Shown: piece by piece, positions 9,989-18,080 of the stretch | Position numbering within the stretch: the stretch's first letter is position 1 | Layout of the letters: each line of letters begins with the position of its first letter | The notes under the pieces: generated by a model | Database searches by the model: none | Told to the model about the DNA's origin: nothing | The model's input: only the letters and a program-made list of their open reading frames with translations | Translations under genes and position numbers: made by a program | Source of the DNA: Hyphomicrobiales bacterium | Lineage (GTDB): Bacteria; Pseudomonadota; Alphaproteobacteria; Rhizobiales; Beijerinckiaceae | Direction of reading: 5' to 3' | Length of the DNA stretch: 64,000 bases | NCBI GenBank assembly: GCA_027489535.1 | Contig: JAIXZO010000021.1 | Location: forward strand, 62,001 to 126,000

Positions 9989-10076
9989 GGCTGAAATCCG
10001 ACCCCGAATCCGCGTGAAATCCGGGTTGAATCGACTGATAATCCGACGTGAATCCGACCGAAATCCGTCGTGAATC
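9989..10076. repeat. Four 22-bp direct repeats, each ending in a GANTC methylation site
   Basis: Four consecutive 22-bp units (9989-10010, 10011-10032, 10033-10054, 10055-10076). Each contains AATCCG near its middle and ends in GAATC. The four GAATC sites start at 10006, 10028, 10050 and 10072, exactly 22 bp apart. GANTC is the target of the cell-cycle methylase CcrM in alphaproteobacteria; a fifth site, GATTC, is at 10131-10135. The array fills the gap between the ahcY terminator and divL (start 10160). A cell-cycle or GcrA/CcrM control of divL is inference. Confidence 0.9.
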
Positions 10077-10159
10077 AACGCCGTTTTAACCCCCTTCCGG
10101 CCTCTCTCTTCGAGAGGGTACAGTCCGAGTGATTCGGTCGGCGGGATGATGGGGACGGC

Positions 10160-12646
10160 ATGACGGAGGCACACGGCGAGCGTCGTGCGGAACGGACCCC
10201 CGCCCTCGGGCGCGCGTCGCGTCTCGCCCTCGACTTGTCCGCCGTCGTCTCGCCCCTCGCGCTCGCGGCCCCGGCCGCCGCGTCGGAGCTGTTCGCGCTT
10301 CCCAAGATCGCCCCCGCATCGCTCGCCGCCCTCTCCGTCGGCATCGGCCTGACGATGGTCTGCGCGACGACGTCGCTGCTCTATCTGCGACTGCGCCGCA
10401 GCGCCTCCCGCAAGGAAGACGCGCTGGCGACCGAGAATGCCGACCTCAAGGACCGGCTCGACCGGGCGCAGTTTCTGCTGCGCACCGAACCATTCGTCAT
10501 CGTCACTTGGGGCGGCGCGACGGGCCATACGGAAGTGACGGGCGATGCGAGCCTGATCGGCGGCGAAATCGCCTCGGCGCTGCGTTTCGCCACATGGCTG
10601 CCGCCGCATCAGGCGACCGATCTCGACCGCGCCGTGGCGGCGCTGCGCGCGGGCGGTTCCGCCTTCCGCGTCACGCTGTGGCCGCTCAACGGCCGCGTTC
10701 TGGAAGCGGAAGGCCGCGCCGTGCTCGGCCGCGCCGTGCTCCGCATCCGCGAGGTGACGGGCGAGCGGCTCGAAGCCGTGCGGTTGCGCCATGAAGCGGA
10801 CGCGGCGACGCGCGAGAGCAACCTGATCCGCGAGACGCTGGACGCGATCCCTCATCCGATCTGGCAGCGCGACAAGGACGGCCGGCTCACCTTCGCCAAT
10901 GCGGCCTATGCCGGCGCGGTGGAGGCCAAGGACGGGCCGGACGCCGTGGCCCGCGTGCTCGAATTCCTCGACAGCACCGTCCGGCAGGAGGCCTTCCGCC
11001 GGCGCGCGCTGAACGGCGCATGGACGGCCCGCACCCCGGCCATCTATGCCGGCGAGCGGCGCATGGTGGACGCCGCGGAGATCGCGGGCGAACACGGCAG
11101 CACGGGCTTCGCCATCGACGTGTCGGAACTGGAGGCCGTGCGCAGCGATCTTCAACGGCAGATGGAAAGCCAGCTCCGCACGCTGGACCAGTTGCCGACC
11201 GCGGTCGCGATGTTCGACGACGCCAAGCGGCTGGTGTTCTGCAATGCGGCCTACCGCACGCTGTTCCAGCTCGACCAGACCTTCATCGACGGCCGGCCGA
11301 CGGACCCGGAAATCCTCGACCGTCTCCGCGCCGAGCGCCGCCTGCCCGAGCAGACCGACTATCGGGCTTGGAAGACGCATCTGCTGGAGGCCTATCGCGC
11401 CATCGAGACGCAGGAAACCGTCTGGCATCTGCCGGACGGCCGCACGCTCCGCGTCGTCGTGAACCCCGATCCGCGCGGCGGCGTCACCTATCTGTTCGAC
11501 GATCTCACCGAGCGGCTGCATCTGGAAACGCGCTTCAAATCGGCGATGCGGGTGCAGAGCGAAACGCTCGAAAACCTCATCGAAGGCGTCGCGGTGTTCG
11601 GCACGGACGGCCGTCTGGCGCTGCACAACCCGGCCTTCGCGACCTTGTGGAACCTCGACGCGAACGTCGAGCGGCCGCATGTCGACGCGTTCATCCTGCG
11701 CGCCAACGCGCTGTTCGCGGACGAAAGCGCCTGGGCGGCCATCCGCGGCATGGTCACGGGCATCGGCGAGGCGCGCGAGGTTCTGACGATCCGCATGGAG
11801 CGTTATGACGGAACGGTGGTCGACTGCACCGGCGCTCCGCTGCCCGACGGCTCGACCCTGCTGACCTTCGTCGACGTCACGGCCGGCGTCAGCGTCGAAC
11901 GGGCCTTGAAGGAGCGCAACGACGCGCTGGAGCAGGCCGGCGCGCTGCGCGACAACTTCGTGCACCACGTCTCCTATCAACTGCGCTCGCCCCTCACGAA
12001 CGTGATCGGCTTCACGCAGATGATCGCCGACCGGGTGATCGGACCCCTTAACGACAAGCAGGCCGAATATGCCGGCCACATCATGCGGTCTTCCAACGCG
12101 CTTCTCGCCATCATCGACGACATTCTCGACCTCGCCTCGATCGACACCGGAGAGATCGCGCTGGACGTCGAGGACGTGCAGATCGACAGCCTGATCGCGG
12201 CCGCGGCCGAAGGGCTGCAGGATCGGATGAACGATCAGCACCTGAAGCTGGTGATCGAAGCCGCGCCGGGGATCGGCGCGTTCCGGGCCGATCCGAAGCG
12301 GATGCGGCAGATCGTGTTCAATCTGCTGTCGAATGCGGCGGGTTTTTCCAAGCCGGGCCAGACCATCCGCGTGACGGCCGACCGCGAGAACGACGCGGTG
12401 GTGCTGCGCGTTTCGGACGAAGGGCGCGGCATACCGCCGGAACTGCTCGACCGGGTTTTCGAGCGCTTCGAGACGCATACGTCCGGCACGCGTCATCGCG
12501 GGCTCGGCCTCGGCCTGTCCATCGTGCGGTCCTTCGTGGAACTGCACGGCGGTCGCATTTCGGTAAAGTCGGAGCCGGATGTCGGCACCGTGGTGACGTG
12601 CATCTTTCCCGCCGACGGTCTGCGTCCGCGGGTCGCGGCGGAGTAA
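10160..12646 (+). CDS. divL: DivL-type PAS-containing histidine kinase homologue with Tyr at the phospho-acceptor site
   Basis: 828 residues. An N-terminal hydrophobic region (about 15-75, including a likely transmembrane helix at 53-74) is followed by several PAS-like domains, a HisKA-like helix and an ATPase domain. The expected phospho-acceptor histidine is replaced: the helix reads FVHHVSYQLRSPLTNVIGF, with Tyr606 where kinases have His. The ATPase boxes look intact (NLLSNAAGFS, DEGRGIPPE, GLGLGLSIVRSF). Tyr at this place, the PAS chain and the following tsaE gene are the marks of DivL, which in Caulobacter tunes the CckA-CtrA cell-cycle pathway through DivK. The next gene starts 4 bp after the stop. 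Confidence 0.9.
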   Translation: MTEAHGERRAERTPALGRASRLALDLSAVVSPLALAAPAAASELFALPKIAPASLAALSVGIGLTMVCATTSLLYLRLRRSASRKEDALATENADLKDRLDRAQFLLRTEPFVIVTWGGATGHTEVTGDASLIGGEIASALRFATWLPPHQATDLDRAVAALRAGGSAFRVTLWPLNGRVLEAEGRAVLGRAVLRIREVTGERLEAVRLRHEADAATRESNLIRETLDAIPHPIWQRDKDGRLTFANAAYAGAVEAKDGPDAVARVLEFLDSTVRQEAFRRRALNGAWTARTPAIYAGERRMVDAAEIAGEHGSTGFAIDVSELEAVRSDLQRQMESQLRTLDQLPTAVAMFDDAKRLVFCNAAYRTLFQLDQTFIDGRPTDPEILDRLRAERRLPEQTDYRAWKTHLLEAYRAIETQETVWHLPDGRTLRVVVNPDPRGGVTYLFDDLTERLHLETRFKSAMRVQSETLENLIEGVAVFGTDGRLALHNPAFATLWNLDANVERPHVDAFILRANALFADESAWAAIRGMVTGIGEAREVLTIRMERYDGTVVDCTGAPLPDGSTLLTFVDVTAGVSVERALKERNDALEQAGALRDNFVHHVSYQLRSPLTNVIGFTQMIADRVIGPLNDKQAEYAGHIMRSSNALLAIIDDILDLASIDTGEIALDVEDVQIDSLIAAAAEGLQDRMNDQHLKLVIEAAPGIGAFRADPKRMRQIVFNLLSNAAGFSKPGQTIRVTADRENDAVVLRVSDEGRGIPPELLDRVFERFETHTSGTRHRGLGLGLSIVRSFVELHGGRISVKSEPDVGTVVTCIFPADGLRPRVAAE

Positions 12647-12649
12647 GGC

Positions 12650-14197
12650 ATGCAGGACCTCGCCTCTTCCGCCCGCGTGGTGGACGCTCCCGATCTCGCG
12701 GCGACCGAAGCGGTGGCCGCCGAACTCTCGTCGGCACTGGCCCCGGGCGATCTGGTCACGCTCAACGGCGATCTGGGAGCGGGGAAAACCGCTTTTGCGC
12801 GCGCGCTGATCCGCACCCTGGCCAAGGACCCCGAGCTCGAGGTGCCGAGCCCGACCTTCACCCTGATCCAGACGTACGACACGCCCCGGCTCGGGGTGGT
12901 GCATGCCGATCTCTACCGCATCGATTCGCCCGAAGAACTCGCGGGGCTCGGCTGGGACGAGGCGGCCGAAGGCGCGGCGGTGCTGCTGGAATGGCCGGAG
13001 CGTGCGGGCGAATGGCTGCCCGCCGACCGCCTGGACGTATCGATCCGGCTCGTGCCGGGGCAGGACGACGCCCGGCGCATCGTCGTGACGCCGATGGGAA
13101 CATGGGTCGACCGTCTGGCCCGCCACGAGGCCCTGGCTAAGCTGCTCGCGGCGAGCGGTTGGGACAAGGCCGAGCGCGTGCCCATTCAGGGCGACGCCTC
13201 GACGCGCGCCTACGAGCGACTGGTGCGCGGCGACGAAACCGCCATCCTCATGATCGCGCCGCGCCGGCCGGACGGCCCGCCGGTGCGGGACGGAAAGCCC
13301 TACAGCGCCATCGCGAAGCTGGCCGAAAGCGTGCACGCCTTCGTGGCGGTGGCGGACGGGTTGCGCGGCCTCGGCTACAGCGCGCCGAAGATCCTCGCTT
13401 CCGATCTCGATGCCGGCCTGCTCATCGTCGAAGATCTGGGCGGCGAAGGCGTGCTCGATCGCGACGGCCCGCTGTCCGAACGCTACGAGCTTGCGACGTC
13501 GCTGCTGGCCGACCTGCACGCGCGCACCCTGCCCGACACGCTCCCGGTGGCGGGGGCGGACGAGGCCTATACGCTGCCGCAATACGATCTCGACGCGATG
13601 ATGATCGAGGTCGAACTGCTGCTCGACTGGTACATTCCGCACATCGCGCGCCGTCCTATTTCCGCGTCGGCGCGTGCGCAGTTCGGCGCGTTGTGGCGGC
13701 AGGCGCTTGCGCCGCTCGCGGAGCAACGGCAGACTTGGACCTTGCGCGACTACCACTCCCCCAATCTGCTCTGGCTGCCCGAGCGGCAGGGGCTGAAGCG
13801 CATCGGGATCATCGACTTTCAGGACGCGGTGACGGGGCATCCGGCCTACGACCTCGCCTCGCTGCTGCAGGACGCGCGGCGGGCGGTGCCGGAGCCGATG
13901 GAATTGATCCTGTTCCAGCATTACGTCCAGTTGCGGCGCAAGACCGAGCCGGCCTTCGACGTGGGCGCCTTCGCGGCGGCTTATGCCGTCATCGGGGCGC
14001 AGCGCGTCACCAAGGTGCTCGGCATCTTCGTGCGGCTCGACCGGCGCGACGGCAAGCCGGGCTATCTGAAGCATCTGCCGCATATGGAAGCCTATCTCCG
14101 CCGCAATCTCGCCCACCCGGCATTGTCCGATCTGCGGCTTTGGTACAGGCAGAACCTGCCCATGCTGTTCTCCGACGAAACGGGCATTCCCCGATGA
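12650..14197 (+). CDS. tsaE: Fusion of TsaE (t6A tRNA modification ATPase) and AmgK-type cell-wall sugar kinase
   Basis: 515 residues. Residues 1 to about 155 are TsaE: P-loop GDLGAGKT at 40-47, then VPSPTFTLIQTYD and HADLYRID; TsaE assists TsaD/TsaB in making t6A on tRNAs reading ANN codons. From about 160 to the end is an aminoglycoside-phosphotransferase-fold kinase with the catalytic DYHSPNLLWLPE and metal-binding GIIDFQDAVTGHPAYDLASL. That half matches AmgK, which phosphorylates the anomeric carbon of MurNAc/GlcNAc for recycling; the following murU gene supports it. The two halves act in unrelated pathways, so the fusion probably reflects an old gene pair. The stop overlaps the murU start (ATGA). 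Confidence 0.9.
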   Translation: MQDLASSARVVDAPDLAATEAVAAELSSALAPGDLVTLNGDLGAGKTAFARALIRTLAKDPELEVPSPTFTLIQTYDTPRLGVVHADLYRIDSPEELAGLGWDEAAEGAAVLLEWPERAGEWLPADRLDVSIRLVPGQDDARRIVVTPMGTWVDRLARHEALAKLLAASGWDKAERVPIQGDASTRAYERLVRGDETAILMIAPRRPDGPPVRDGKPYSAIAKLAESVHAFVAVADGLRGLGYSAPKILASDLDAGLLIVEDLGGEGVLDRDGPLSERYELATSLLADLHARTLPDTLPVAGADEAYTLPQYDLDAMMIEVELLLDWYIPHIARRPISASARAQFGALWRQALAPLAEQRQTWTLRDYHSPNLLWLPERQGLKRIGIIDFQDAVTGHPAYDLASLLQDARRAVPEPMELILFQHYVQLRRKTEPAFDVGAFAAAYAVIGAQRVTKVLGIFVRLDRRDGKPGYLKHLPHMEAYLRRNLAHPALSDLRLWYRQNLPMLFSDETGIPR

Positions 14198-14919
14198 CGG
14201 CGAAAATGCCCCGCCGGGCGATGGTGTTGGCGGCGGGCTTGGGCACGCGCATGCGACCGATCACCGAGACGATCCCCAAACCTATGGTGCGGGTCGGCGG
14301 CATGACGCTGATCGACCACGTGCTCGGGCCGCTGGCGAGAGCCGGGGTCGAACGGGCGGTCGTCAACGTCCATCATCTCGCCGACAAGCTCGAAGCGCAT
14401 CTGGCCGCCCGCACGGCACCCCAGATCGTGATCTCCGACGAGCGCGAGCGCCTGCTCGATTCCGGCGGCGGGGTGAAGAAGGCGCTGCCGCTTCTCGGGG
14501 ACGAGCCGTTCTTCGTGCTGAATGCCGACACGTTCTGGCTGGACGGACCTTCGCCGAACCTGCCGCGTCTCGCGGCGGCGTGGGACCCGGAAAAGATGGA
14601 CATCCTGCTGCTGCTCTCGGCCACCGCCACGGCGACCGGCTATGAGGGGCGGGGCGACTTCGCCATGGGTCCGCTGGGCGAACTGCGCCGCCGCGCGGCG
14701 CACGAGACCGTGCCTTTCGTGTATGCGGGCGTGATGATCGTGAAGCCCGAATTGTTCGCGGGCACGCCGGACGGACCGTTCTCGCTCAACCGCCTTTTCG
14801 ATGCGGCGCAGGAGCGCGAGCGACTCTACGGCTTGCGACTCGACGGGTGGTGGTTGCACGTTGGGACACCCGCGAGCATCGAGGATGCTGAACGGCGATT
14901 GGTCATCAGCACCGTTTGA
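14194..14919 (+). CDS. murU: N-acetylmuramate alpha-1-phosphate uridylyltransferase
   Basis: About 241 residues with a sugar-phosphate nucleotidyltransferase fold. The nucleotide-binding signature AMVLAAGLGTRMRPITETIPKPMV is at the N-terminus (two segments read as LAAGLGTRMRP and IPKPMVRVGG), and VLNADTFW holds a likely metal-binding Asp. MurU makes UDP-MurNAc from MurNAc-1-P and UTP, the step after AmgK, bypassing de novo synthesis and fosfomycin-sensitive MurA. The frame is open further upstream, but the ATG at 14194 overlaps the previous stop in the usual ATGA manner. Confidence 0.92.
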   Translation: MTAKMPRRAMVLAAGLGTRMRPITETIPKPMVRVGGMTLIDHVLGPLARAGVERAVVNVHHLADKLEAHLAARTAPQIVISDERERLLDSGGGVKKALPLLGDEPFFVLNADTFWLDGPSPNLPRLAAAWDPEKMDILLLLSATATATGYEGRGDFAMGPLGELRRRAAHETVPFVYAGVMIVKPELFAGTPDGPFSLNRLFDAAQERERLYGLRLDGWWLHVGTPASIEDAERRLVISTV

Positions 14920-14930
14920 ACCGAGGCGAC

Positions 14931-17900
14931 ATGAGCGCGGCGGGCCCCAAAGTCTTTTCGATCCCGCCCGGCGCCCCGTTTTTGCCGACGCTTGCGGATG
15001 CGTTGCTGCAGGGCGAGTTGATCCCGGACTGGTCGCATCTCGGCGACCCGATGGCGCTGGCCTCCGTCACCATCTTTCTGCCGACCCGCCGCGCCGCCCG
15101 CGCGCTTTCCTCCGTCATCGCGCAAAAGGTCGGCGGAGACTCGGTGCTGCTGCCGCGCATCGTGCCGCTCGGCGATCTCGACGACGCGGAAGCGAATCTC
15201 GCCTTTGGCGACGGGCTCGGCTTTGAGGAAGACGGCACGCTGCCGCCCGAGGCCGACCCGATGTTCCGGCGGTTGGCCTTGGCGAATTTCGTCCGCACAT
15301 GGTCGATGCAGGTGCGCGAGGCCTTGGCGGACGGAGGCGGCTCGCCATTTCCGAACAAGTTGCGGAGCGGCATCGCCGACGATCCGAACGGCTTTGCGGT
15401 GGCGGGATCGGCGCGCGACGCGCTCGCGCTCGCCGACGCCTTGGGGCTCCTGATCGACAGTCTCGCGATCCACGGCAAGTCATGGGAGGACCTGCACGGC
15501 CTGATCCCGCTCGAGCATGACGCCTATTGGGAAATCTCCCGCAACTTCTTGGAAATCGCCGCGCGCGAATGGCCGAAAATGCTGGAGGCCGCGCAACTCA
15601 TGGATGCCGGCGAGCGTCGGCACAAGCTGATCGTGATGGAGGCGGAGCGCCTTGCGCGGGCCCGGCCGGAGACGCCGTTCATCGTCGCGGGCTCGACCGG
15701 CTCGATGCCGGCCACCGCCAAGCTGATCGGCGCCGTGGCACGCCTGCCGCGCGGGGCGGTTGTGCTGCCGGGTCTCGACCGGCATTTGTCCGACGAAGAC
15801 CGCAAGGCGGTGAGCGAGACGGAGGGGGGCGATCCCGGCCATCCGCAGCATCTGTTGTCCAAGCTCGTCGCGGGCATGGGCGTGGCGCATGCGCATGTCG
15901 TCACCTTGGGCGTTCAGCGCCCGGATCTTGCCGCGCGGGAGGCCTATGTCGCCGAAGCGCTTCGGCCCGCCGAAACGACGGAAGCGTGGCGCGGCCGGGC
16001 GGAACGGCTTCCGGATGCCGCCGTCGTGTCGGCCTTGTCGGGCGTCACGGTGGTGGAGGCCGACGACGAGCGCGAGGAGGCCGTCGCCGTCGCGCTGTGC
16101 CTGCGCGAAACCATCGAAGAGCCGGGGCGGACCGCCGCCCTCGTGACGCCCGACCGCTCGCTGGCCGAGCGGGTCTGCGCGGAACTGGCGCGGTGGGGGA
16201 TCGCGGCCGAGGATTCGGCCGGACGGCCGCTGTCGCGCAGCGCTGCGGGACGTTTCGCGCGGCTCGCGGCGGACGCCTTCGCGAGCGACTTCGCGGCCGT
16301 GGAATTGCTGGCGCTGCTCGACCATCCGCTCGCGGTCTTGGGCCTCGATGCCGCGACCGCGGGGCGCGGCCGATCGGCGCTCGAACTCGGCGTGTTGCGG
16401 GGCCTCGCGCCTCCGCCGGGGCTCGACGGCATCGCGCAGGCCATGGCGAAGGCCCGCGTCGCCGATACGGGCCGCTCGCCGCGCCCGCGCAAGCGGTTGA
16501 CGCCCGAGGATTTCGACGCGGCGGAGGCCGTGCTCGGCGCGCTGCGCGAGGCTTTCGGGCCGATGGCGTCGCTGCGCGGTCGGTTCGATCTGATCGAAGC
16601 GGCGAAACGTCTGGCGGAAACTTTGGCCGTGCTCGGGACGGACGCGGACGGAACCGCGGCGTTCGACACGGCGGAAGGCGGGGAGGCCTTGGCCGCGCTG
16701 TTCGACGATCTGGAAGAGGGCGGCGGCGCGGAATTGCTAGGCTCGCGAGCCGACCTGCCGGGTGTGCTCGACGGCTTCATGCAGGGCCGCACGGTGCCCG
16801 GCCGCGGCGTGTCGCATCCGCGCATCCGCATCTGGGGCCTGCTGGAAGCGCGCCTGCTGGACGTGGATCGGCTGGTTCTCGGCGGTCTCGACGAGACCGT
16901 GTGGCCGCCCGCGACACGCACCGATCCGTTTTTGAGCCGTCCGCTGGCCCGCGAACTCGGGCTGCCCTCGCCGGAACTGCGCATCGGCCGCACCGCGCAC
17001 GACTTCGCGCAGGCGATGGGCGCGCCCGAGGTGGTGCTGACGCGCGCCGCCAAGCGCGGCGGCGACCCGACCGTACCGTCGCGTTTCCTGCAGCGGATGC
17101 GCGCGGTGGCGGGCGAGCCCTATGCCTCGGCCGTCGCACGCGGAACGCATGTGCTCGACTGCGTGCGGATGCTCGACCGCCGGCCCGCGCCGACGCCGAT
17201 CGCCCCGCCCGCCCCGACGCCGCCGCGCGACCGCATGCCGGACCGCATGAGCGTGACCGAGATCGACACGCTGCGGCGCGACCCCTACGCGATCTACGCC
17301 CGGCGCGTGCTGAAGCTCGACCCCTTGGACGAGCTTGCCCGCGCCCCGAACGCGGCGGAGATCGGCACCGCCACGCATGACGCCATCGGCGATTTCACCG
17401 AAGAGTACCCGGAGGTGCTGCCCGACGATGCGCGCGAAAGGCTGCTCGCATACGGGAAGAAGCATTTCGCCGCGCTCGAAGACCGGCCGGAATACGGGGC
17501 GTTCTGGTGGCCGCGCTTCGTGCGGCAGGCTGATTGGTATCTGAACTGGGAGGCGGGGCGACGGCTCGGGACCTCCTCCGTCAGGGCGGAGACGGAGGGG
17601 GAGCGCAGCTTCGACCTGCCGGGCGGCGGTCGTTTTACCGTGCGCGGCCGCGCGGACCGGATCGAGATCCATCCCGACGGCTCATTCAGCATCCTCGACT
17701 ACAAGACCGGCACGCCGCCGAGCGCCAAGCAGGTGCGTACCGGCCTCGCGCCGCAGCTGACCATTCAAGCCGCGATGGCGCAGTCCGGAGGCTACGGCGC
17801 AGGGCTTGGCGGACGGGTCTCGGACCTGCTCTACGTCAAGCTCGGCCGCGAGGGCGGCAAGGAGACGTCCGTGGTGCGCGGCCGCGACCCGGTCGATCCG

Positions 17901-18080
17901 GAGGATCTGGCGGCGGAGCATTGGGCGGAATTCGTGAAGCTGGTCGACGCTCATCTCAACAAGGGGCGCGGCTTCGGCTCGCAGCTGATCCCGAAGATGC
18001 GCAAGCCCTATGACCGCTACGACCACCTCGCGCGCTACAAGGAATGGTCGGTCGGCGGCGAAGGGGAGGACGCGGAATGA
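14931..18080 (+). CDS. addB: Double-strand break repair protein AddB
   Basis: About 1049 residues, alphaproteobacterial AddB type. The N-terminal half resembles an inactivated UvrD-like helicase (LPTRRAARAL near residues 50-59 in place of a clear Walker A). The C-terminal RecB-type nuclease domain shows GTATHDAIGDF, then the catalytic core ILDYKTGTPPSAKQVRTGL followed by APQLTIQAAMA. With AddA it forms the helicase-nuclease that resects double-strand ends for RecA loading. I chose the ATG at 14931 with GAGG just before it; a TTG at 14916 overlapping the murU stop is the alternative. The stop overlaps the addA start (ATGA). Confidence 0.95.
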   Translation: MSAAGPKVFSIPPGAPFLPTLADALLQGELIPDWSHLGDPMALASVTIFLPTRRAARALSSVIAQKVGGDSVLLPRIVPLGDLDDAEANLAFGDGLGFEEDGTLPPEADPMFRRLALANFVRTWSMQVREALADGGGSPFPNKLRSGIADDPNGFAVAGSARDALALADALGLLIDSLAIHGKSWEDLHGLIPLEHDAYWEISRNFLEIAAREWPKMLEAAQLMDAGERRHKLIVMEAERLARARPETPFIVAGSTGSMPATAKLIGAVARLPRGAVVLPGLDRHLSDEDRKAVSETEGGDPGHPQHLLSKLVAGMGVAHAHVVTLGVQRPDLAAREAYVAEALRPAETTEAWRGRAERLPDAAVVSALSGVTVVEADDEREEAVAVALCLRETIEEPGRTAALVTPDRSLAERVCAELARWGIAAEDSAGRPLSRSAAGRFARLAADAFASDFAAVELLALLDHPLAVLGLDAATAGRGRSALELGVLRGLAPPPGLDGIAQAMAKARVADTGRSPRPRKRLTPEDFDAAEAVLGALREAFGPMASLRGRFDLIEAAKRLAETLAVLGTDADGTAAFDTAEGGEALAALFDDLEEGGGAELLGSRADLPGVLDGFMQGRTVPGRGVSHPRIRIWGLLEARLLDVDRLVLGGLDETVWPPATRTDPFLSRPLARELGLPSPELRIGRTAHDFAQAMGAPEVVLTRAAKRGGDPTVPSRFLQRMRAVAGEPYASAVARGTHVLDCVRMLDRRPAPTPIAPPAPTPPRDRMPDRMSVTEIDTLRRDPYAIYARRVLKLDPLDELARAPNAAEIGTATHDAIGDFTEEYPEVLPDDARERLLAYGKKHFAALEDRPEYGAFWWPRFVRQADWYLNWEAGRRLGTSSVRAETEGERSFDLPGGGRFTVRGRADRIEIHPDGSFSILDYKTGTPPSAKQVRTGLAPQLTIQAAMAQSGGYGAGLGGRVSDLLYVKLGREGGKETSVVRGRDPVDPEDLAAEHWAEFVKLVDAHLNKGRGFGSQLIPKMRKPYDRYDHLARYKEWSVGGEGEDAE

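Noticed and set aside
8453-14116. A very long open frame (about 1887 codons) on the minus strand opposite ahcY, divL and tsaE
   Set aside because: It is the antisense shadow common in high-GC DNA: His/Arg/Gly/Ala-rich, no domain, and it lies opposite well-identified genes.
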